A DNA stretch of 34,208 bases from JAAYAN01 sp964437215. GTDB taxonomy: Bacteria > Bacteroidota > Ignavibacteria > Ignavibacteriales > Melioribacteraceae. The stretch is from positions 1 to 34,208 of the forward strand of contig CAYTFZ010000018.1 in NCBI GenBank assembly GCA_964437215.1, written 5' to 3'. The first letter of the stretch is position 1. Each line of letters starts with the position of its first letter. The translations under genes and the position numbers were made by a program. Positions 15,462 to 24,962 of this stretch are shown in pieces. The notes beneath the pieces are model-generated. The model did not search any database. It had not been told where the DNA came from and saw nothing but the letters and a program-made list of their open reading frames with translations.

Positions 15462-16685
15462 TTATTCGTACCGTAAAGCTTCAATAGGATCAAGATTTGC
15501 TGCTTTATATGCAGGATATGTTCCAAAGCCAACCCCTACAAATACACAAAGCATAATTCCTATAATAACCCAATCGTATGGTATTGCGCTTGAAGCTTCA
15601 AGCATGCTGCCTAAAATATTACCTACTATTATTCCTAAAACTATACCAATTATACCCCCAAGCTGGCATAAAACAACCGCTTCAGTTAGAAATTGAAATA
15701 ATATATTCGTTTTCCGTGCCCCAACAGCTTTTCTTATTCCAATTTCTCTCGTTCTTTCGGTAACAGAAACAAGCATAATATTCATTATTCCTACACCTGC
15801 AGCTGTTAATGCTATTAACGAGATTACAATTGCGCCTATTCTAACACTTGCAGTTATATCATTGATCTGTGTTAATATCGATTCGTTTGAATAAATTCCA
15901 AAATCGTCTTCCTCACCAGGCGGCACCTTTCTGATAGTACGCATAAATCCAGTTGCCTTATCCATTAAATCCTGATAATCTTCTTTAGATTTAGAGGTAA
16001 CTGTAATATTTATACTTCTATTATCCTTCCCATAAAAACTTTGAAATGTTGTAATAGGAGATACAGCAAAATTGTCCTGACTCTGACCAAAGAAGGAGCC
16101 CTGTTTTTCAAGAACACCTATTACTCTTAAGTTTCTGTTATCAACCTTAACTTCTTTGCCAATTGGATCTGAATTTCCAAATAATGTTGTCGCAACTTCT
16201 GCTCCAAGTACTACAACCCTTTCATAGCGGTCAATATCCTTCTCGTTAAATATTCTGCCACTCTCAGCAATCCATTTATTATTTGGGAAAGCTTCGGTTG
16301 TTGCTCCGCCTAACTGAATGTTAGGATTAGTTTCTTTATTTCCATATTGAAAGGTTTTTCCATACTGCCACAATTCAGCGCCAACTGCCTGGGCATCAGT
16401 AAGCAAGTCTTTCAATCTTTCATAATCTTCTAATTTTATATCTTTTCTATTGCGGGTTCTGTCTCTTCCACCTGGTCCGTGTCCAACCATTGCTGGCCAT
16501 TTCTGAATTTGAAATGTATTCTGCCCAAGCTGAGAAATTCCTTCTTCGATGCTGTTTTGCATTATCGTAATAATAGTGCTGGTGGCAATTATCGAAAATA
16601 TCCCTACAATAATACCAAGTATTGTAAGCGTTGAACGAAGTTTATTAACCCGTAAGGAATTTAATGCTATTTTTATAATTTCCAT
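15462..16685 (-). CDS. MacB-like ABC export permease (second of two)
   Basis: 407 residues: one N-terminal membrane helix (about 17-45), a large periplasmic MacB_PCD domain, and three C-terminal helices forming the FtsX-like domain. Conserved features are TLGIIVG in helix 1, GVGIMNIMLVSVTERTREIGIRKAVGA before helix 3, and the terminal LDPIEALRYE. Such permeases do not transport across the inner membrane in a classic way but act as mechanotransmitters pushing periplasmic substrate through TolC. It overlaps the preceding paralog by one base (TAATG) and has about the same layout, so the two likely form a heterodimer with the single ATPase. The segment after the first helix, with KWPAMVGHGPGGRDRTRNRK, is a glycine/arginine-rich insertion not present in the partner. 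Confidence 0.93.
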   Translation of the reverse strand: MEIIKIALNSLRVNKLRSTLTILGIIVGIFSIIATSTIITIMQNSIEEGISQLGQNTFQIQKWPAMVGHGPGGRDRTRNRKDIKLEDYERLKDLLTDAQAVGAELWQYGKTFQYGNKETNPNIQLGGATTEAFPNNKWIAESGRIFNEKDIDRYERVVVLGAEVATTLFGNSDPIGKEVKVDNRNLRVIGVLEKQGSFFGQSQDNFAVSPITTFQSFYGKDNRSINITVTSKSKEDYQDLMDKATGFMRTIRKVPPGEEDDFGIYSNESILTQINDITASVRIGAIVISLIALTAAGVGIMNIMLVSVTERTREIGIRKAVGARKTNILFQFLTEAVVLCQLGGIIGIVLGIIVGNILGSMLEASSAIPYDWVIIGIMLCVFVGVGFGTYPAYKAANLDPIEALRYE

Positions 16686-17923
16686 TATTCGTACCTCAAA
16701 GCTTCTACCGGATCCATTTTTGCCGCAGAATAAGCCGGTGCAAATCCAGACAATATTCCTGTAATTAGTGAAATTAAAAGAGCAAGAACAAATGCATCAT
16801 ACTGCAGAGAAACCGGGAAATCCATCTTTTCAATTATCATACTTAAAATAACTGCAAATAAAAGTCCTACTAAACCGCCCAGCAAACATAAGATTAATGC
16901 TTCCATAATAAACTGACGAAGAATTGTTACACTTTTTGCTCCAATTGCTTTTCTTATACCTATCTCTTTTGTACGTTCCTTAACTGAAACAAACATAATA
17001 TTCATTATCCCGATGGCTCCAACAAATAATGCAAGTCCTGTAATAACATACCCGGCAATCTGAACTACTCCGATAGTTGAGTCAATTTCATTTAATAAAC
17101 CTTCTTGTTGATTAATACCGAAGTTATCTCTTTCATCATATCTTAAGCCTCTAATACGCCTCATAATACTTTGTGCTTCTTCTTTTACTATTGTTATTTG
17201 CTGGCTGTTGGCAGCACGAATATTTATTGTAATGCTGCCTCTTGCGTTTTGATAGTATTTAAATATGCAATCCAGAGGAATAAAAACCTGATTATCGGGA
17301 TTCATATCTCCCATCACCCAGCTGCCTAATTCATCTAAAACGCCAATTATTTTATATTTATTCGATTTTATTTTAATTATTTTATTCATCGCTCCGCCAT
17401 TTGGAAAAAGCTGTTTAGCAATTTCGGAACCTATAACTACAACCATTCTTGCCCCGTCAGATTCAGTTTCAGAAATAAACCTTCCTTCAGAAAAAGTAAA
17501 ATTGGTTGTTTTGATATAATCGCTTGTAACTCCGGTAATTGTCACACCTTCTATTTTAGAGTCGCCAAATTTTATTGTTTGCTGGCTTGCAGCTGATGGA
17601 GCTGCAGCAAGAGGTAATTTAGCCATCCGCTTATATTGGTTATACTCATCCATTATAACTTCGGGTCTGTTACGCATTTCCCACCAAGGAACATCGTTAT
17701 CAAACCACGACCACTTAGTAATATACATATTATCCGAACCAAGCGCTGATACCCCAGTTTGAAAAGCTTCATCTATTCCTTTTACTGCCGTGGACATTAA
17801 AACTACAGAGGTAACGCCTATTATTATACCAAGTGTTGTTAAAAGCGATCGTACTTTATTAGCTTTTAGCGCATTGAATGAAATTATCAATCCTTCTTTT
17901 AATTCAAATGAAAGCTCTTTCAT
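16685..17923 (-). CDS. MacB-like ABC export permease (first of two)
   Basis: 412 residues with the same domain order as its downstream paralog: helix 1 (SLLTTLGIIIGVTSVVLM), periplasmic MacB_PCD domain, and three C-terminal helices with GAIGIMNIMFVSVKERTKE and MDPVEALRYE. The soluble stretch KWSWFDNDVPWWEMRNRPE is tryptophan-rich and may face the substrate. Start ATG is 8 nt after the ATPase stop. The usual MacB fuses ATPase and permease; here, as in many Bacteroidota and Ignavibacteria, they are separate genes. Confidence 0.93.
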   Translation of the reverse strand: MKELSFELKEGLIISFNALKANKVRSLLTTLGIIIGVTSVVLMSTAVKGIDEAFQTGVSALGSDNMYITKWSWFDNDVPWWEMRNRPEVIMDEYNQYKRMAKLPLAAAPSAASQQTIKFGDSKIEGVTITGVTSDYIKTTNFTFSEGRFISETESDGARMVVVIGSEIAKQLFPNGGAMNKIIKIKSNKYKIIGVLDELGSWVMGDMNPDNQVFIPLDCIFKYYQNARGSITINIRAANSQQITIVKEEAQSIMRRIRGLRYDERDNFGINQQEGLLNEIDSTIGVVQIAGYVITGLALFVGAIGIMNIMFVSVKERTKEIGIRKAIGAKSVTILRQFIMEALILCLLGGLVGLLFAVILSMIIEKMDFPVSLQYDAFVLALLISLITGILSGFAPAYSAAKMDPVEALRYE

Positions 17924-17931
17924 AATTTTCC

Positions 17932-18657
17932 TTAATTAACACTTATTTTTGTTTTAGGAATAATTCTATTCTGAACAAACTCATCTCTTTCAATATATCC
18001 GTCGCGTATTCTGATAATTCTTTTTGCATGTTCAGCAATATATTCTTCGTGAGTAACAAGAATTATTGTATTTCCCTGATCATGCAGATGAGCAAACAGT
18101 CCCATAATATCTTCACCTGTTTTTGTATCCAAATTACCTGTCGGTTCATCTGCCAGAATTATTGCAGGTTTGGTTACAAGCGCACGGGCAATAGCTACTC
18201 GCTGTCTTTGTCCGCCAGATAGTTCATTTGGTTTGTGATGCATCCTATCACCAAGTCCAACACTCAATAACGCCTGCGTTGCCCTTTCTTTTCTTTCCTC
18301 ACTCGGTATTCCGGCATATATTAACGGAAGTTCCACATTATGCAAAGCTGAAGAACGGGCTAATAAATTGAATGTTTGAAAAACAAATCCAATTTCTTTA
18401 TTTCTTATTCGAGCTAAATCATTATCATTCATTTCACTTACGTTATTCTCTTTGAAAAGATAAAGTCCGCTTGTGGGTGTATCAAGGCATCCCAGCATAT
18501 TCATAAGCGTAGATTTACCGGAACCTGAAGGACCCATTATTGCAACGTATTCGTTTTTATCAATTCTTAAAGAAACATCAGCTAAAGCATGTACTTCTTC
18601 TGATCCCACTGTATAAATTTTTGCAATATGTTCAATATTAATTATATTCATTTTCAT
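17932..18657 (-). CDS. ABC transporter ATPase (MacB/LolD family)
   Basis: 241 residues. Walker A GPSGSGKST (42-50), Q-loop VFQTFNLL, signature LSGGQRQRVAIARAL (146-160), Walker B IILADEPTG with D170 and E171, and the switch His in LVTHE. The short LolD/MacB-type subfamily is indicated by the N..L..SGLY pattern and small size. It energises the two FtsX-type permeases encoded just downstream and is preceded by the adaptor gene 6 nt away. A second in-frame ATG two codons in could also be used. Confidence 0.95.
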   Translation of the reverse strand: MKMNIINIEHIAKIYTVGSEEVHALADVSLRIDKNEYVAIMGPSGSGKSTLMNMLGCLDTPTSGLYLFKENNVSEMNDNDLARIRNKEIGFVFQTFNLLARSSALHNVELPLIYAGIPSEERKERATQALLSVGLGDRMHHKPNELSGGQRQRVAIARALVTKPAIILADEPTGNLDTKTGEDIMGLFAHLHDQGNTIILVTHEEYIAEHAKRIIRIRDGYIERDEFVQNRIIPKTKISVN

Positions 18658-18663
18658 TCCGGT

Positions 18664-19938
18664 TTAAGATTTTTTTGCTTTTTTGTCTTTTTTCTCTTCG
18701 ATATATACTTTTTTACCATCAGAGATTTCGCTTGATATAGCTTTGTATGGACCCGAAATTACTTCTTCGCCACCGCTTAATCCTTCTGTAATTTGAATAT
18801 ATGTGTCATCGCTTATTCCAGTACCAACTTTTACAAGTTTTGCTTGACCATTTTCAAATAAGAATACAATTTCATCTAATTTTTTCTTTTTTTGTTCTTT
18901 TTTAACTGTTATTACTTCATCATCAGTTTCTTCTTCAATTTTCATTTCGGTACGTGCTGTTACACTTTGGATAGGAACTGTAAACACATTTTTAACAGTT
19001 TCAGTTTCTATGTCAGCATCGCAAGACATTCCAGGACGAACCTCATTACCTTCATTAAGGAGCAATAATATTCTTACTTCAAAGTTAACAACTTCATTTT
19101 GTGTCCCTAATCCGCTTGTAATTGCACTGTTACCTATTTGTGTTACAATTCCATGAAACTGTTTATCCTTAAAAGCATCAATTTCTATTTTTGCTGTATC
19201 GCCCACAGATATTTTAACCACGTCATTTTCATCAACTTCAACGCGTGCTTCCATCTTGGAAAGATCTGCAACAGTCATAATATTTGTACCCTGCGAAAAT
19301 CCGCTTCCTAAAACTCTTTCGCCAACTTCAACATTCAAAGCGCTTATCGTTCCTGTTAAAGGAGCATAAATTACAGTCTTAGCTAATTCTTCCTGTGCTT
19401 CTTTTAATGATTCGGAAGCCTGAATAACAGAAGATTTTTGGGCTTCATATTCGCCAGCTCTTTGAAGATAGCTTGATTTTGCCTGTTCAATTTCTGCATT
19501 ACTTGCCAATCCTTTTTCAAAAAGCCCCTGCATTCTTTTATAATCTGCTTCAATAAGATCGAGTGTAGCTTTTCTTACATTTAATGTTGATTTTGCCGCT
19601 TCCAAATTAGCTTCAGCCCGGTTTTTCTGGGCAATATAAATATCAGGCTTAATTCTGATAAGCAAATCACCTTTATTTACTTTATCCCCTTCTTTCACAG
19701 GAAGTTCAACAATTTCACCAGTTACTTCGGGAGTTATTACAACCTGATATTCAGGATTTATTTTCCCTGTTGCAGTTACAACTTCTGTAATATCTCTTTT
19801 AACAACTTTTTCAGTCTGTACATAAATCAGTTCTTCTTTATTACTTCCCATAATAACTACAGCTATTAAAGCCACTACTAAAAAACCGATTACACTTAAA
19901 ATGATAATTTTTTTCTTTTTTGATTTACCGTTTGCCAT
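18664..19938 (-). CDS. Periplasmic adaptor (MacA/HlyD family) of the export system
   Basis: 424 residues. A lysine-rich start (MANGKSKKKK) precedes one transmembrane anchor (about 11-30). Then follow a beta-barrel/lipoyl half (ITPEVTGEIVELPVKEGDKV), a long alpha-hairpin (about 105-185), the second lipoyl half (IYAPLTGTISALNVEVGERV) and a beta-barrel (RVEVDENDVVKISVGDTAKI). These place it as the bridge between inner-membrane permeases and TolC. Near the C-terminus it has a charged insertion of Glu/Asp then Lys residues (EEETDDE...KKEQKKKK), and it ends in a lysine-rich tail. Located between the tolC-like gene (17 nt) and the ATPase (6 nt). Confidence 0.93.
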   Translation of the reverse strand: MANGKSKKKKIIILSVIGFLVVALIAVVIMGSNKEELIYVQTEKVVKRDITEVVTATGKINPEYQVVITPEVTGEIVELPVKEGDKVNKGDLLIRIKPDIYIAQKNRAEANLEAAKSTLNVRKATLDLIEADYKRMQGLFEKGLASNAEIEQAKSSYLQRAGEYEAQKSSVIQASESLKEAQEELAKTVIYAPLTGTISALNVEVGERVLGSGFSQGTNIMTVADLSKMEARVEVDENDVVKISVGDTAKIEIDAFKDKQFHGIVTQIGNSAITSGLGTQNEVVNFEVRILLLLNEGNEVRPGMSCDADIETETVKNVFTVPIQSVTARTEMKIEEETDDEVITVKKEQKKKKLDEIVFLFENGQAKLVKVGTGISDDTYIQITEGLSGGEEVISGPYKAISSEISDGKKVYIEEKKDKKAKKS

Positions 19939-19955
19939 TATTATTTCTCCTAATA

Positions 19956-21260
19956 TTATTCAAATTTTTTATAATCAAGAACGCCAAGATAATTCATCAA
20001 TCTGTCTCTGTACTCAAAATATCTGTACTGAGCATTTATCTGATCACTTAATGCCTGCTGATAATCTTTATCGGCTTGAAGAACATCCAAAATAGTTCCT
20101 GAACCTAAATTGTACCTTTCATTGTTTACGCGGCGGTTTTCACCTGCGGAAATTACATTTTTATTGCTTACATCAAGCTGTTTTTTTGCAGCCTGCAAAT
20201 CTAAATATCCTTGCTTAACTTGTATTTTAATTGATCTTTCAAGTGCGCTTAAATCTTCTTGTGTATTCATAACGCTTACTTTTGCAAACTGAATTTGGTT
20301 ATCTGTTCGCCAGTTTGAAAAAATTGGGACACTTAGTGTCAATCCAAAACTATGTGAATATGTTTTGTTTTTGTATAAGTTCGATATTGCATCGGCTTGA
20401 GTATTAAAAAGTCCGTAACTGGCAGACAATTGCGGGAATAATCCTCCGCGTGCAATAACTACACCGTCTTCAGCACTCTCTAAATCGAGTTGTTTGCTTT
20501 GATAATCCTTTCTTTTTTCCAAAGCATTTTTAACCATATTTGTAATGGAGCCAAACTCATCGATGTATGCTTCTGATTCTTTACTTGAGTTTGTTATTTC
20601 TACATCTTCAAAAGTATATTCTTCAAGAACATCTAAAGAAAGATAGTTTAGTAAAGAACTTTTTGCATTTTCCAGATTGTTCTGTGCCTGAATAAATAAA
20701 AGTTCGGCATTTCCGGCTTGAACCTGCTGGGTATAAACATCGGCAATTGCTACAGACCCGAGTCGGTTTCTTTCCTGAATTGTTTCTAAAAATTTCTGAT
20801 TATACTTAACATTTTCTTCTCTAACTTTAAGAAGTTTTTCGGCATTGATAACTGCATAATATAATGAAGTTGCCTCGAATACTACATCCTGTTTTAATTT
20901 TTCAAGAGCAAATTCAGCAGATTCAAGTTCATTTCCTGCTTGTTTTATTGAATAAATATTTGCAAGTCCGTCAAACAAAACTAAACTTCCACTAATTCCA
21001 GCGTTGGCGCTTTTTGTATTAAAATCCAAACTATCCTTGTAATTCTTCATCCAATTTGCGCTAACAGAAGCACCTACAGATGGGAGTAAAGCACCATAAG
21101 CAGATTTTAGATTTGATTTGCTCGAAAAAAGAGCGTTTTTTGTTTTTAGCAGCGAAGTATTGCTTTGAAGTGCTATTGCTACTGCTTCATCCAAAGTTAT
21201 TTTCTTTTGTGCGTTAATTGCTATTAAAGTCCCAAATAAAAAGAAAAGTATTTTTTTCAT
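19956..21260 (-). CDS. TolC-family outer-membrane efflux protein
   Basis: 434 residues from the ATG at 21260. Signal peptide MKKILFFLFGTLIAINAQ, then two outer-membrane efflux protein repeats with ITLDEAVAIAL at the start, long amphipathic helices, and LGSGTILDVLQADKDYQQA / YRYFEYRDRLMNYLGVL near the end. First gene of the export operon, so it supplies the outer-membrane tunnel for the adaptor and two permeases downstream. Start choice: GAGGGAG sits 4 nt before this ATG, while an in-frame TTG 9 codons upstream (21287) comes from a duplicated copy of the same start region and would extend the signal peptide with charged residues. Confidence 0.93.
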   Translation of the reverse strand: MKKILFFLFGTLIAINAQKKITLDEAVAIALQSNTSLLKTKNALFSSKSNLKSAYGALLPSVGASVSANWMKNYKDSLDFNTKSANAGISGSLVLFDGLANIYSIKQAGNELESAEFALEKLKQDVVFEATSLYYAVINAEKLLKVREENVKYNQKFLETIQERNRLGSVAIADVYTQQVQAGNAELLFIQAQNNLENAKSSLLNYLSLDVLEEYTFEDVEITNSSKESEAYIDEFGSITNMVKNALEKRKDYQSKQLDLESAEDGVVIARGGLFPQLSASYGLFNTQADAISNLYKNKTYSHSFGLTLSVPIFSNWRTDNQIQFAKVSVMNTQEDLSALERSIKIQVKQGYLDLQAAKKQLDVSNKNVISAGENRRVNNERYNLGSGTILDVLQADKDYQQALSDQINAQYRYFEYRDRLMNYLGVLDYKKFE

Positions 21261-21286
21261 TATCTCCCTCAAAAGTATTTTTTTCA
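21244..21286. repeat. 16-bp direct repeat spanning the tolC-like start
   Basis: AAAAGTATTTTTTTCA occurs at 21244-21259 and again at 21271-21286, offset 27 bp, a multiple of three. On the minus strand both copies code KKIL after a start-like codon (ATG in one, TTG in the other). This looks like an in-frame 27-bp duplication. Confidence 0.85.
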
Positions 21287-21349
21287 AATTTTTATTTAAC
21301 TGAATTATGTGACGCTATGAGTTGTAAAAAAGTTACATCTGATTTTAAA

Positions 21350-22771
21350 TTATTTTTCCGATAAGTATTTTGATTTCAATTGCATCATAAATTTGTGTGC
21401 TTCATCATAGTCATTTGCTATTATTCCTTCAAGAATTGCTTCTTCAATTTCTGTTTTAATTTGTCCTACAACTTTACCGGGTTTAAGGTTAAACTCTTTC
21501 ATAATTTCTTCACCCCGCACAGGCGATTGAAATTCGCGCAGTTTATCTTTTTCTTTTACTTCCCTTACTTTTTGCATAACAATTTCGTAATTATTAAGAT
21601 AGCGCGAAACCTTATTGATGTTTTTGCTGGTTATATCCGCACGGCATAGTTTTATTAAGTCTTCTAAATCCTCGCCTGAGGCAACAACAAAACGGCGTAT
21701 TGCAGAATCTGTTACTTCGTCATCAACCAAAGCAATTGGGCGAAGATGCAGCCGGATAAGTTTTTGAATATATTCGAGCTGAACAAAAGGCAGTTTCATT
21801 CTTTTAAATATTGCTTTTGCCATTTTAGCGCCAAGGTCTTCGTGCCCATGGAAAGTCCATCCGATTCCTTCAATAAACTTTTTTGTGGGCGGTTTTGCAA
21901 CATCGTGTAGCAAAGCTGCTAAACGAAGCCAAACATTATTTGTTTCTGCAGAAATATTATCTAAAACTTGCAATGTATGCAGAAAGACATCTTTGTGATG
22001 ATAATCTTTACGCTGGTCAACTCCTGCAAGATTTGATATTTCAGGAAATATTACTTCCATCACTCCGCTATCCTGCAAAAGATTTAATCCATATGACGGT
22101 TTTTCACTTTTAAGGATTTTCAGAAATTCATCAGTAATTCTTTCCTGCGAAATAATTTTCAGCCGTTCTTTAAGATTAGATGCAGCCGACAAAACATCAT
22201 CCGATATTAGAAAATTTAACTGGGATGCAAAACGGAAAGCCCGCATTATTCGCAAGGGGTCATCGTTAAAAGTTACTTCGGGATCGAGAGGAGTTTTGAT
22301 AATTTTATTTTCAATATCCTGCAAACCGTTAAAAATATCAATAACTTCACCGAAGTTTTCAACCGAAAGAGAAACGGCTATTGAATTGATTGTGAAATCT
22401 CTCCTGTTTATATCATCTTCAAAAGTGCCGTCAGTAACAATGGGGTTTCTGCTCGATTCGGAATAGGATTCTTTTCGCGCTCCTACAAATTCCAGATCGA
22501 AACTTTCGTATCTGAAATGAGCCGTTCCGAAATTCTTAAATACCGAAACATTTTCCACTTTTAATTCTGCCGCAAGATTTTCAGCAAAATCAACTCCGTT
22601 TCCTAAAACAAGAAAATCAATTTCATCCCGAACCCTGTTAAGAATTATATCCCTAACAAATCCGCCGACAATAAATACTTTTTCACCGCGTTTTCCGGAT
22701 AGTTCCGTTATTGTTTTTAAGAAACTTATTTGGCTTAAAACATTATTTATTTTTTCTGAATATACGCTCAT
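21350..22771 (-). CDS. cca: CCA-adding tRNA nucleotidyltransferase with HD domain
   Basis: 473 residues. Class II nucleotidyltransferase head with VGGFVRDIIL followed by DEIDFLVLG (metal aspartates), RNPIVTDGTFEDDINRRDFTINSIA and the RRDFTINS signature. Then an RNA-binding region (DPLRIMRAFRFASQLNF) and an HD domain (LRLAALLHDVAKP) with its HGHE. It adds or repairs the 3'-CCA of tRNAs; a poly(A) polymerase or split A- or CC-adding role cannot be excluded from sequence alone. Its ATG at 22771 shares one base with the upstream stop (TGATG); a GTG one codon earlier is also possible but less likely. There are 89 bp to the tolC-like start downstream. Confidence 0.9.
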   Translation of the reverse strand: MSVYSEKINNVLSQISFLKTITELSGKRGEKVFIVGGFVRDIILNRVRDEIDFLVLGNGVDFAENLAAELKVENVSVFKNFGTAHFRYESFDLEFVGARKESYSESSRNPIVTDGTFEDDINRRDFTINSIAVSLSVENFGEVIDIFNGLQDIENKIIKTPLDPEVTFNDDPLRIMRAFRFASQLNFLISDDVLSAASNLKERLKIISQERITDEFLKILKSEKPSYGLNLLQDSGVMEVIFPEISNLAGVDQRKDYHHKDVFLHTLQVLDNISAETNNVWLRLAALLHDVAKPPTKKFIEGIGWTFHGHEDLGAKMAKAIFKRMKLPFVQLEYIQKLIRLHLRPIALVDDEVTDSAIRRFVVASGEDLEDLIKLCRADITSKNINKVSRYLNNYEIVMQKVREVKEKDKLREFQSPVRGEEIMKEFNLKPGKVVGQIKTEIEEAILEGIIANDYDEAHKFMMQLKSKYLSEK

Positions 22772-24960
22772 CACTTAATACTATTACCTTTCTTCTTTTC
22801 AATTAACCATTTAATGTTTTCAATATTTTCCAAATACCTTTGCTCATTCACTTTATCCGAAAGTTTCAGAGCCGCTTCTGCAAACTTTAACGAGCGATTG
22901 TAATCGCCTTCTTCTTTTGCATAAATTGATAATTCATAAACCGGCTGACACCAGTTTTTATCATCGAAATTTACAGTATCAAACTCCTTAATAAAATGCA
23001 GATAATCATTCTTGAGGTTTCTATTCAAAGAAATAATCTCGGAAATAGTAAAATATCTTACCGTATCGGAATTTATCTTTTCAAATATTGATAATCTTTC
23101 TTGAGAAGTACCTAAAATGTATTTCTGTAAAAGTTTGTTGCTGCTTTCCTGTATAATTATTTTTTTCTGCAAATTATCTTTCAGACTGTAATAAACCTGA
23201 ATAACAGAATTTTTATAAATCGAATCTGCTTTTAATTGATTTCCTTTCAAAGCGAACAAATCGCCTTTGAAAATTTCTAAAACATCATAATATACGCTGT
23301 TTTGAAATTTATCCTGCGATTGTGAAATTGAATCAAGAGCTTCATCATAATCTCCGGTAAAAATACAATTGTAGATAAAACCCCTGAACGAAGGAAAACT
23401 TCCGGTTTTTTGATAAATCATTTTATAAGTTTTTTTAGCTGATTTATAATCTTTTAAATACGCATATTGTGCAGCTTCACTCATCCTTTTTGAAACTAAC
23501 CGCGGACAAAATTTCTTAAACAGACTTTTTCCTGTAAAATAAACTTCTGCTTCTTTTTTATCGGCAGTAAAACTTTTATCCGAAATATATTTCTCGTAAT
23601 CTTTTTGCAATTTGGTAAAGGGAACATTAAAAGTTTTTTCAAAGTCGCCAGTTTTATAAAGAGTTTTTACTTTTTCGGCGCCGTATTTCACAAAAATAAA
23701 TTTTGTAAAAGAACCTGCATATATATAAGATAGCACGGAAGAATTTGAAAAGAAGCTAAGATTATTAAATATTGTTTTCAAATCCGGTTTGTAACCTGAT
23801 TGAATTCCAACCGAAGCAAGGTAATCAGGATTCTTATCATCAAAATCATTATCAATTGCAACTGCCAAACCTTCAGTCAACCCGAAGTTCATATTTCCTG
23901 CAATATAAAACGGAAATGTTCCCCATTCCGTGGCAACAATATGAACAATTTCGTGTTGTAGACTTTCTGTAAAACTCCCGGCATCAACGTAAATCTGTTT
24001 GAGCCAGGTTTTTGCTACATCTGCATTTGCAGCACCGAAAAGTTCTTTTTTCTGTTCCCTGTTTTTGAAAAGAAATATTGTAATTTTTTCAGTAAAATCT
24101 ATTTTTAATTGCCCGCAAATTCTTTCAAAATAATATTCGCTCTGCAATTTAAGGTAATTTATTTTTTTCTTCGGTTCTTCTTCCGGATAATAAATCACAA
24201 AATGTTCTGTTTCGGTTTTGCCTTTTAATTCTTTATAAATTGAAGAAATTGTTGAGGAATATCCTAAAAAAGGTTTTACAAATGAAAACGCCGTAATTAT
24301 TATAAAACAAAATATCACAAAACTTACTTTACGCAGTTTTGAAATCTTTAAATCAAATTTTTGGATTAAATAGAAAAGAATAATCCAGAAGAAAATATTT
24401 ATCAATCTGTAAGAAACAATTTTAAAAGTTATATGAATATCTTCATCGTAAATATTACCCGGATAATAACCGGTAAAAGGCTCGTACAGAAATATTTGAG
24501 GATTGAAATATACTTCGCTTAATCCTGTGAATAATAGTAAAACAAAAATTACAAAGAAAATCAGATATGCCCGTTTCAAGTATAATTCGCAAGCTGCAAG
24601 TCCGCAAAGAGCGCCTAAAATCAGCGCCGGCAAAGTTCCGGTAAAATAAAAAAGGGCGTATGCTGTAACCGGACAATCACTTATAAAAGCGTTCGAGAAT
24701 AATGAAATTGCAAGCGGGATTGTGAAAACAATTAATAATTCAGGCAGTTTTTTCCAGACAGTTGTTAATGGTTTTTGATAACTTTTTCTTTGAGAATTAA
24801 TTAAAATAATACCCGATAAAATGAAAAGGATAAAAGAATTTACCGAAGATATTTCATACCCCGTAACATCCATTAAAGGAAGCGACACAAAAAAGATATT
24901 TAGCGCGAAAAGAATAACAAGAATTGCGAAAAACAGTTTTTGTTTTATTACAGAAATCAA
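22771..24960 (-). CDS. Polytopic membrane gluzincin-type metallopeptidase with TPR-like C-terminus
   Basis: 729 residues. Residues 1-235 contain about seven transmembrane segments. The central domain has the zinc motif H336EIVH340 in SLQHEIVHIVATEWG, and LTEGLAVAID supplies a third ligand E363, the gluzincin arrangement seen in the peptidase MA-like family. Residues about 490-725 are helical with repeated A..Y..KDY / GDY.EAL / EGDYNRSLKFAEAALKLS units, as in TPR. Such proteins are common but uncharacterised in this phylum, so the substrate is unknown; processing or surveillance of envelope proteins is a guess. Start is a TTG at 24960, 2 nt after the murA stop, with no clear Shine-Dalgarno, so translation probably depends on coupling. 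No ATG is available for the next 29 codons. Confidence 0.8.
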   Translation of the reverse strand: MISVIKQKLFFAILVILFALNIFFVSLPLMDVTGYEISSVNSFILFILSGIILINSQRKSYQKPLTTVWKKLPELLIVFTIPLAISLFSNAFISDCPVTAYALFYFTGTLPALILGALCGLAACELYLKRAYLIFFVIFVLLLFTGLSEVYFNPQIFLYEPFTGYYPGNIYDEDIHITFKIVSYRLINIFFWIILFYLIQKFDLKISKLRKVSFVIFCFIIITAFSFVKPFLGYSSTISSIYKELKGKTETEHFVIYYPEEEPKKKINYLKLQSEYYFERICGQLKIDFTEKITIFLFKNREQKKELFGAANADVAKTWLKQIYVDAGSFTESLQHEIVHIVATEWGTFPFYIAGNMNFGLTEGLAVAIDNDFDDKNPDYLASVGIQSGYKPDLKTIFNNLSFFSNSSVLSYIYAGSFTKFIFVKYGAEKVKTLYKTGDFEKTFNVPFTKLQKDYEKYISDKSFTADKKEAEVYFTGKSLFKKFCPRLVSKRMSEAAQYAYLKDYKSAKKTYKMIYQKTGSFPSFRGFIYNCIFTGDYDEALDSISQSQDKFQNSVYYDVLEIFKGDLFALKGNQLKADSIYKNSVIQVYYSLKDNLQKKIIIQESSNKLLQKYILGTSQERLSIFEKINSDTVRYFTISEIISLNRNLKNDYLHFIKEFDTVNFDDKNWCQPVYELSIYAKEEGDYNRSLKFAEAALKLSDKVNEQRYLENIENIKWLIEKKKGNSIK

Positions 24961-24962
24961 TT

